A stretch of DNA of 64,000 nt, taken from the NCBI GenBank assembly GCA_963787485.1, contig CAWBDF010000007.1, positions 1,116,001 through 1,180,000 of the forward strand, written 5' to 3'. Under the pieces are notes generated by a model. It ran no database searches. It saw only the letters and a list, made by a program, of their open reading frames with translations, and was not told the DNA's origin. Positions 59,250 to 64,000 of the stretch are shown piece by piece. The position numbers and the translations under genes were made by a program. The stretch is from Bog-473 sp963787485 (lineage in GTDB: Bacteria; Actinomycetota; Acidimicrobiia; Acidimicrobiales; RAAP-2). Every line of letters begins with the position of its first letter. The stretch's first letter is position 1.

Positions 59250-60164
59250 GTGGACACTGCCTCACCCCGGCCCGGGCATCCCCCTTCGGGTGGCTTCCCG
59301 CTGCCTGGTCCCGGCCCCAGCACGTGCCGCGTCTGTTGCGGGCCCGCGCCCGCCGGCCGTTCCGCGTGTTTCGCCTGCCGGCAGGTGGCGCACCGCCTCG
59401 GGGCCGAGTTGGCGCCGGTCGTCGCCGTGAGGCGCTGTGAACGGCTGGGGTCGCTCTACACCGTGCTCCTGGGGTACAAGGAGTCGGTCGTGCCCGAGGC
59501 CCGACGGCACTTCGGCACCGTGGTGCACGACCTCGTCGATACGTTCCTGTCCCGTCACGCCGCCTGCCTCACGGCGGTGGCGGGCGGACGACCCGACGTC
59601 GTGCTCCCGGTTCCCTCCACGGCGCGCCCCGACGGGTCACCGCTGCAGGCGGTGGCCGGGATCTCCGCCCTGGTGGCCCACCGACTCGAGGGGGCGAGCT
59701 GGCACCCCGCGTTGCTCGCCCGCGGTGGCGCGCCGGTCGGGCACATGCGGCCGCATCCCGAAGCGTTCGTGGCACCCGGGTCGGCCCGGGACCTCCTGGC
59801 GGGACGCCGCGTCGTCCTCCTCGACGATCTCTATGTCAGCGGTGCGCGTGCACAGAGCGCGGCCGCGGCGGTGCGGCGCGCCGGAGCCCGCTCAATCGTG
59901 GTCCTGGCCCTGGGCCGCCTCCTCCGGCCCGACCGTTCCGCGCTGCACGCGGCGTACCTGCGGTGTGAGGCAGTGGCGGCCGAGCCCGAGCGGTGCGGTC
60001 GCTGCGTTCAGGTCGCGGCGCCGACGGAGGTTCGCACCCCGGTCAGTTCCTCCGACGCGCGCCACAGCGCGGCGGCAACCTCAGCGTCCCGGGCCCGGGC
60101 CGAGGGTCTGGTCACGCGGGGTGGCCCGGCCAGTCCGAAGAAGTGGGCGGGACCGATGTATTGA
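59250..60164 (+). CDS. ComF-family phosphoribosyltransferase-like protein
   Basis: GTG 59250 is taken as the start (about 304 aa). An N-terminal zinc-finger-like region STCRVCCGPAPAGRSACFAC has paired Cys. Then come LYTVLLGYKESVVPEARRHF, VDTFLSRHAACLTAVAGGRP and the PRTase strand VVLPVPSTARPDGSPLQAV. The PRPP-binding motif is RRVVLLDDLYVSGARAQSAA (hydrophobic-D-D-x-x-x-x-G). ComF is needed for inward DNA movement in competence systems of other bacteria; its activity in actinobacteria is unknown. The last 157 bp overlap the SDR gene in antisense, so the true C-terminus may be shorter. Confidence 0.8.
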   Translation: MDTASPRPGHPPSGGFPLPGPGPSTCRVCCGPAPAGRSACFACRQVAHRLGAELAPVVAVRRCERLGSLYTVLLGYKESVVPEARRHFGTVVHDLVDTFLSRHAACLTAVAGGRPDVVLPVPSTARPDGSPLQAVAGISALVAHRLEGASWHPALLARGGAPVGHMRPHPEAFVAPGSARDLLAGRRVVLLDDLYVSGARAQSAAAAVRRAGARSIVVLALGRLLRPDRSALHAAYLRCEAVAAEPERCGRCVQVAAPTEVRTPVSSSDARHSAAATSASRARAEGLVTRGGPASPKKWAGPMY

Positions 60165-60973
60165 CCGGAACGCACCGATCCCGAGGTCGCCGCGCACAGG
60201 ACAGGGAGGGCCCCGGCCGCGGCGGACTGCCCGAGCATCGTCCCGGCGGCTCGGGCCAGCTTCCGCCGGACCCGGTCGCGCCCGAAGACGCTCGCGTTGG
60301 GCAGCAGGTTGCTCCGGGCCCAGCCCGGGTGCGCCGCCACCGATCTCGTGAGGAGCCCCTCGCCTTCCAGCCGGCGGGCGAGCTCGAAGGCGAAGAGGAG
60401 GTTGGCCAGCTTCGAGGTGGAGTAGGCCAACCAGGCCGAGCGCGACGCGGTCCCGCCCACGTCACCCAGGTCGAGGTGACCCGCCCGGTGCACGACCGAG
60501 CTGACCGTGACCACCCGCGACCGCTCGGTGGTGACGATGCGGTCGAGCAACAGGCAGGTGAGCGCGAAGTGCCCGAGGTGGTTGGTCCCCATCTGGACCC
60601 CGAACCCGTCGAGGGTGACCGGCATCGGGCCCCCCATGACTCCGGCGTTGTTCACCAACAGGTCGAGCCGGGCGTGGTCGGTCAGCACGATCTGGGCGGC
60701 CCGGTGCACCGAGGCCCGGTCACCCAGGTCGAGTTCGAGGAGCTCGAGGGAAGAGCGGTCGAGCTCGCTCTCGAGCGTGTCGCGGGCCCCGAGACCCCGG
60801 CCGCGGTCGCGACAGGCCATGATCACGTGCGCGCCGTGCTCGGCCAGCGCGGCCACGACGGCGTAGCCGATGCCGCTGTTGGCGCCGGTCACCAGCGCCA
60901 CCCGTCCGGTCAGGTCACCGACGTCCGCCGCGCTCCACGTGGCCGCGCCGGTGGCCTCGCTTCCGGGGATCAC
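60008..60973 (-). CDS. short-chain dehydrogenase/reductase (retinol-dehydrogenase-like)
   Basis: The 321-residue SDR starts at GTG 60973, overlapping the pirin stop by GTGA. The Rossmann motif is RVALVTGANSGIGYAVVAAL. DLGDRASVHRAA, then LDLLVNNAGVMGGPM, follow. The catalytic Ser/Tyr/Lys lie in SRVVTVSSVVHRAG and AYSTSKLANLLFAFELARRL. The C-terminal VRSGQYIGPAHFFGLAGPP and LWRASEELTGV are typical of retinol-dehydrogenase/oxidoreductase SDRs that use NADP(H), and the Arg in ACRDRGRG supports NADP preference. Substrate unknown. Probably co-transcribed with the pirin gene. Confidence 0.92.
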   Translation of the reverse strand: MIPGSEATGAATWSAADVGDLTGRVALVTGANSGIGYAVVAALAEHGAHVIMACRDRGRGLGARDTLESELDRSSLELLELDLGDRASVHRAAQIVLTDHARLDLLVNNAGVMGGPMPVTLDGFGVQMGTNHLGHFALTCLLLDRIVTTERSRVVTVSSVVHRAGHLDLGDVGGTASRSAWLAYSTSKLANLLFAFELARRLEGEGLLTRSVAAHPGWARSNLLPNASVFGRDRVRRKLARAAGTMLGQSAAAGALPVLCAATSGSVRSGQYIGPAHFFGLAGPPRVTRPSARARDAEVAAALWRASEELTGVRTSVGAAT

Positions 60974-61935
60974 GCGTTGCCGATGTGATCGGCCGGCACG
61001 GTGCCAAGCCGGCCCGCCTCGTAGTCCTCGAAGGCCTGCACGATTTCCGCCCGGGTGTTCATGACGAAGGGGCCGTGCGCGTACACCGGCTCTCCGATCG
61101 GACGGCCGCCGAGGAGCAGGACGTCGAGGGCCGGGTTCCGTGACTCCTGTGAGGCGTCGGCCCTCATGACCAGGGTGTCGCCGGGGCCGAACACGACCAG
61201 CTGGCCGCTGTGGAGCGGACGGGCGCCGGGCCCCGCCGACCCCCGACCGCCCAGCACGTAGGCCAAGGCGTTGTACGCCCTGGGCCAGGGCAGGACCAGC
61301 TCGGCTCCGGGCTCCAGCGTGGCGTGCACCAGGGAGATGGGCGTGTGCGTCGCGCCCGGCCCGCGGTGCCCGGCCACCTCCCCCGCGATGACGCGCACCA
61401 GCGCCCCACCGTCGGGGGACCTCAGGAGCAGGACGTCGTGCGCCTCAATTCCCTGGTAACGAGGGTCGATCCACTTGTCGGTCGCCGGCAGGTTCACCCA
61501 GAGCTGGATCCCGTGGAACAGGCCGCCGCTGGCGATCAGCTGGTCGGGCGGCCGCTCGATGTGCAGAATCCCGGATCCCGCGGTCATCCACTGCGTCGAC
61601 CCGTTGGTGATCAGACCGCCCCCGCCGATCGAATCCTGGTGCTGGAAGGTGCCGTCGATCATGTAGGTGACGGTCTCGAAGCCGCGGTGGGGGTGCCAGG
61701 GTGTGCCCTTGGGCTCTCCGGGTGCGTACTCCACCTCGCCCATTTGGTCCATGTGGATGAACGGATCGAGGTCGGCCATGGCCACGCCGGCGAAGGCGCG
61801 GCGGACCGGGAACCCCTCACCCTCCAGTCCCGACGGCGCGTCGCTCACGCTGGCCACCGGGCGGAACTCGTTCGACGCCTCCGGTACGGGGATTCGGGGT
61901 AAGGCGAGGTTGTCCGGAACGGTCACTGCAGGCAT
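60970..61935 (-). CDS. pirin-family protein
   Basis: The product is 321 aa from ATG 61935 with GGGAG 10 bp upstream. Two cupin barrels: the N-terminal one has ADLDPFIHMDQMGEVEYAPG, GTPWHPHRGFETVTYMIDGT and FQHQDSIGGGGLITNGSTQW with the metal-binding His, His, His and Glu set (H-P-H-R, H-x-D, and E in HIERP). The C-terminal barrel has LPWPRAYNALAYVLGGRG. Bacterial pirins act as quercetinases or as regulators of pyruvate metabolism. The longer frame to 62094 contains a Lys/Arg-rich non-coding-like part. First gene of a two-gene operon with the SDR. Confidence 0.92.
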   Translation of the reverse strand: MPAVTVPDNLALPRIPVPEASNEFRPVASVSDAPSGLEGEGFPVRRAFAGVAMADLDPFIHMDQMGEVEYAPGEPKGTPWHPHRGFETVTYMIDGTFQHQDSIGGGGLITNGSTQWMTAGSGILHIERPPDQLIASGGLFHGIQLWVNLPATDKWIDPRYQGIEAHDVLLLRSPDGGALVRVIAGEVAGHRGPGATHTPISLVHATLEPGAELVLPWPRAYNALAYVLGGRGSAGPGARPLHSGQLVVFGPGDTLVMRADASQESRNPALDVLLLGGRPIGEPVYAHGPFVMNTRAEIVQAFEDYEAGRLGTVPADHIGNA

Positions 61936-62163
61936 CGAGGGCTCCCTTCGTCGCGACTTCTCTGTCACGGCCTTCTCGGTCTTTGCTTGTCGCGGCTTCA
62001 AGGTGGAACACCCCGGGGGCCCGCTCTGTTCCGACCCCCTCTCAAGAGGGTTGTGCAACCGCATCATGCCTTTTGAGAGGTTGGAGCAGTCCACGCCCGC
62101 CCGCTACCCCGACCTCCCTGCGAGCGCCACCGTCGCCGGCGGAAGCCGCCGCTTGGGCCTCCG

Positions 62164-63090
62164 CTACGAGCCGGCGAGTTTGGACACCACGGGGGCGAAG
62201 ACGTCCACGAAGTGGTGGGGGACGCTGACGTAGTTGATCCTGAAGCGGGCGCGCTGCTCTTCGAGCTGGTTCGCGATCTCCTCCACCGAGCCGACGAGGA
62301 CGAGCGGGTGGTCGATCAGGAACGAGGGCTCGACGTGCAGCGCCTGTCCGGCAAGACGCAGGCCTTCGGCCCGGTCGTCGGTGACGTCGACGTAGATCCG
62401 CATCAGCTCGAAGTCGAGCTCGTCGAATCGGTCCGCCGCTCCGGCCCGGACGCGCTCGAGCTGCTGCCCGATCTCGAAGCGGGTGTCGACGTCGGGCGAC
62501 ATCACGTTGCTCAAGCTCACGATGTCGGCTTCGCGGCCGGCCAGTCCGAGCACCCGTGGCCGGGAGCCCCCGATCATGATGGGCGGGGGCGGCGTGCGTT
62601 CGGGCACGCCCACGTAGTCGTGGACGGTGACGGCCTCACCGTCGAGATCCACCGGCCCGCCGGCGAAGTGGGCCTTCACCAGGGCCACCACGTCCTCGAG
62701 CTTCTCGACGCGGCGCGGCCCGTCGTCGAACGTCAGCCCCATCGACCGGTACTCGTCGCCGTGCCATCCGGCCCCCAACCCCAGTACGAGGCGACCGCCG
62801 GAGAGCAGGTCGATGGTGGCGGCCTCCTTGGCCAGCGCCGCCGGAACGTGGTAATCGACACAGGCCACTCGCGTTCCCACCCGCAAGGTCGTGGTCCACG
62901 CGGCCGCGGCAGTCATGGCGGCGAGGGGAGCGAGGTACTGCGTCGGGTAGCCGAGGCCGCCGGCCGGCAGGTGGTAGTGGTCGGCCACGAAGAGGGTGGT
63001 GTAGCCGTGACCCTCGGCTCTCGTGGCGAGGTCACGCCAGCCCTCCGCCGAGGCGGCGTCGCCGGTGACGGCGAATCGGAACGGTCGCAC
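62164..63090 (-). CDS. F420-dependent LLM-class oxidoreductase
   Basis: The product is 308 aa from ATG 63090 (MRPFRFAVTGDAASAEGWRD). The luciferase-like TIM barrel shows ATRAEGHGYTTLFVADHYHL, TTTLRVGTRVACVDYHVPAA, LAKEAATIDLLSGGRLVLGL, GAGWHGDEYRSMGLTFDDGP and RTPPPPIMIGGSRPRVLGLA. This corresponds to the TIGR03621-type F420 proteins of actinobacteria. It is not closely similar to the oxidoreductase at 9952. It would transfer a hydride between F420 and an unknown substrate. Confidence 0.92.
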   Translation of the reverse strand: MRPFRFAVTGDAASAEGWRDLATRAEGHGYTTLFVADHYHLPAGGLGYPTQYLAPLAAMTAAAAWTTTLRVGTRVACVDYHVPAALAKEAATIDLLSGGRLVLGLGAGWHGDEYRSMGLTFDDGPRRVEKLEDVVALVKAHFAGGPVDLDGEAVTVHDYVGVPERTPPPPIMIGGSRPRVLGLAGREADIVSLSNVMSPDVDTRFEIGQQLERVRAGAADRFDELDFELMRIYVDVTDDRAEGLRLAGQALHVEPSFLIDHPLVLVGSVEEIANQLEEQRARFRINYVSVPHHFVDVFAPVVSKLAGS

Positions 63091-63369
63091 CTCAGATGCT
63101 CGCCGACGTGACGAGATCGTCCGGACCGACGGTGGTGCCGTTCGAGACCGCGGTGCTCAGGGCTCCAGCTGGCTGATCGCTCGATCCTTCACCAACCCCT
63201 CACTCTGTTCCGTCACCTCCGAGAAACATCGTGGCGCAGGGGGCGCGGGTCGTCAACTGGTTCGGCGCGCTTGACGGACCTTCGCTGCGGTGCCAATCAT
63301 CGGGTGACGAAGGAGTCCCGTCCGAGAGTCGGCGCACGGGACGATGTTCCAGACTGGGGGCGAGGCGAC

Positions 63370-63867
63370 GTGACGAAGACGAACGTGACCGAGAGGGGAG
63401 CCGAGGACGACCTGGAGGCGCTGCGGGCGCAGGTCCAGAGGCTGAACGACATCGAAGAGATCAAGCTGGTCAAGAGCCGCTACTGCCGCTACTGCGACAC
63501 CAAGAACTGGGAGGCGTGGGCTGACGAGGTCCTGACCGAGGACTTCCACTTCGAGAGCGACGGTGGGGTCCAAGAGGGACGGGACGAGGCCATTGCCATG
63601 GTGTCTGCAGCCCTCAAGGACGCCACGACCGTGCACCACTGCCACACGCCCGAGATCATCTTCACCGGCCCGGACACTGCGAAGGTGATCTGGGCCATGC
63701 AGGATCACGTGACCATGCCGAGCCGCGGCAAGACGATCAGCTTCCGCGGTGCGGGCCACTACACCGAGGACTACGTCCGGACCGAGCGTGGGTGGCGCAT
63801 CCGGAGCACCGTGCTCACCCGACTGAGCGTCGACATGCTCCCGGTACCGCCCCCGTCCGCTGACTAG
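63370..63867 (+). CDS. SnoaL-like (nuclear transport factor 2 fold) protein
   Basis: The product is 165 aa from GTG 63370; the 33 codons upstream are Arg-rich and unlike the family. The pattern is that of SnoaL_4 proteins: VQRLNDIEEIKLVKSRYCRY, CDTKNWEAWADEVLTEDFHF, GRDEAIAMVSAALKDATTVH, HCHTPEIIFTGPDTAKVIWA and GAGHYTEDYVRTERGWRIRS. The Tyr, Asp and His positions used by the scytalone-dehydratase-like group are present (Y-C-R-Y-C-D, HHCHTPEI). It may be a dehydratase or steroid isomerase-like enzyme. Confidence 0.85.
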   Translation: MTKTNVTERGAEDDLEALRAQVQRLNDIEEIKLVKSRYCRYCDTKNWEAWADEVLTEDFHFESDGGVQEGRDEAIAMVSAALKDATTVHHCHTPEIIFTGPDTAKVIWAMQDHVTMPSRGKTISFRGAGHYTEDYVRTERGWRIRSTVLTRLSVDMLPVPPPSAD

Positions 63868-63873
63868 CCCGGC

Positions 63874-64000
63874 TCACGAGGCCGGGGCCGCGGCGTCCGG
63901 TGGGGTCGTTTCTCTGGCGGCTGTGGCGGGGTAGATCGTTCCAGGCCCGTCCCAGTCCTCGAGGAGGCCCTGCTTGGCGGTGAGCCCAGGCAGGTTCACG
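63874..64000 (-). CDS. C-terminal end of an unidentified protein (cut by window edge)
   Basis: The reverse frame from the window edge reads VNLPGLTAKQGLLEDWDGPG, TIYPATAARETTPPDAAAPAS and stops at 63874, 6 bp from the SnoaL-like stop. The sequence is native-looking. CCCGGC/GCCGGG around 63868-63886 forms a small hairpin between the convergent genes. Too short to assign a family. Confidence 0.5.
   Translation of the reverse strand, partial: VNLPGLTAKQGLLEDWDGPGTIYPATAARETTPPDAAAPAS

Noticed and set aside
1..64000. CRISPR array
   Set aside because: No regularly spaced repeats of 25-40 bp with unique spacers were seen. The RecB-like nuclease at 45976 has no cas neighbours.

Overview
The window comes from a high-GC Actinomycetota. 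Two F420-type LLM oxidoreductases, a SigE-type and an ECF42-type sigma factor, and the gene order tRNA-Leu(CAG) - fhaA - fhaB - pstP - pknB / trpG / crgA all point there. That order resembles the block near oriC in mycobacteria and streptomycetes. The general flavour (many single-domain VOC, cupin, SnoaL and SRPBCC proteins) suggests an acidimicrobial or related deep-branching actinobacterium, but the species cannot be named from the sequence alone.

Layout. Positions 1-52,000 are accessory: short single genes on both strands (TetR, SIMPL, SnoaL, Clp-N, orphan response regulator, secreted hydrolase, cupin/MarR pair, TauD, GlxA-like regulator, RidA, lipoproteins, two orphan ABC solute-binding proteins, MFS, YCII/ECF42 pair, NUDIX). 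They are interrupted by at least six mobile elements: IS630, ISL3, and five IS110-family copies of four kinds. At least a dozen genes here carry single-base indels, an in-frame stop or an IS insertion. Positions 52,040-64,000 are core: tRNA-Leu, an FHA / PP2C phosphatase / PASTA kinase signalling cluster for cell-wall growth, the glutamine amidotransferase TrpG/PabA, CrgA, a thiolase, ComF, an SDR-pirin operon, an LLM oxidoreductase and a SnoaL-like protein. The accessory side ends at the 3' end of the tRNA-Leu gene, as at a typical island boundary.

Most interesting part. One IS110-family element (about 36,402-37,966) sits inside the transposase gene of another IS110, so the empty target can be rebuilt from the interrupted reading frame. 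The non-coding tail downstream of its transposase contains a 12-nt exact copy of the right junction and a 9/11 copy of the left target half. A second IS110, present twice (32,672-34,176 and 41,331-42,845), has a predicted hairpin right after its transposase whose loop carries both halves of its own insertion site. That site matches a motif (consensus GCCGGCGTACTGGGGCAG) scattered through intergenic spaces of the accessory half only. Together this looks like RNA-guided IS110/IS1111 transposition (bridge RNA / seekRNA) aimed at a REP-like repeat and at other IS110 elements.

Other points: a double 7-1-7 palindrome of Fur/Zur type in front of an orphan ZnuA-like protein; a one-base frameshift in a C-run that separates the PstP phosphatase domain from its membrane and extracellular part; and the absence of rodA, pbpA and pknA from the fha-pstP-pknB cluster.
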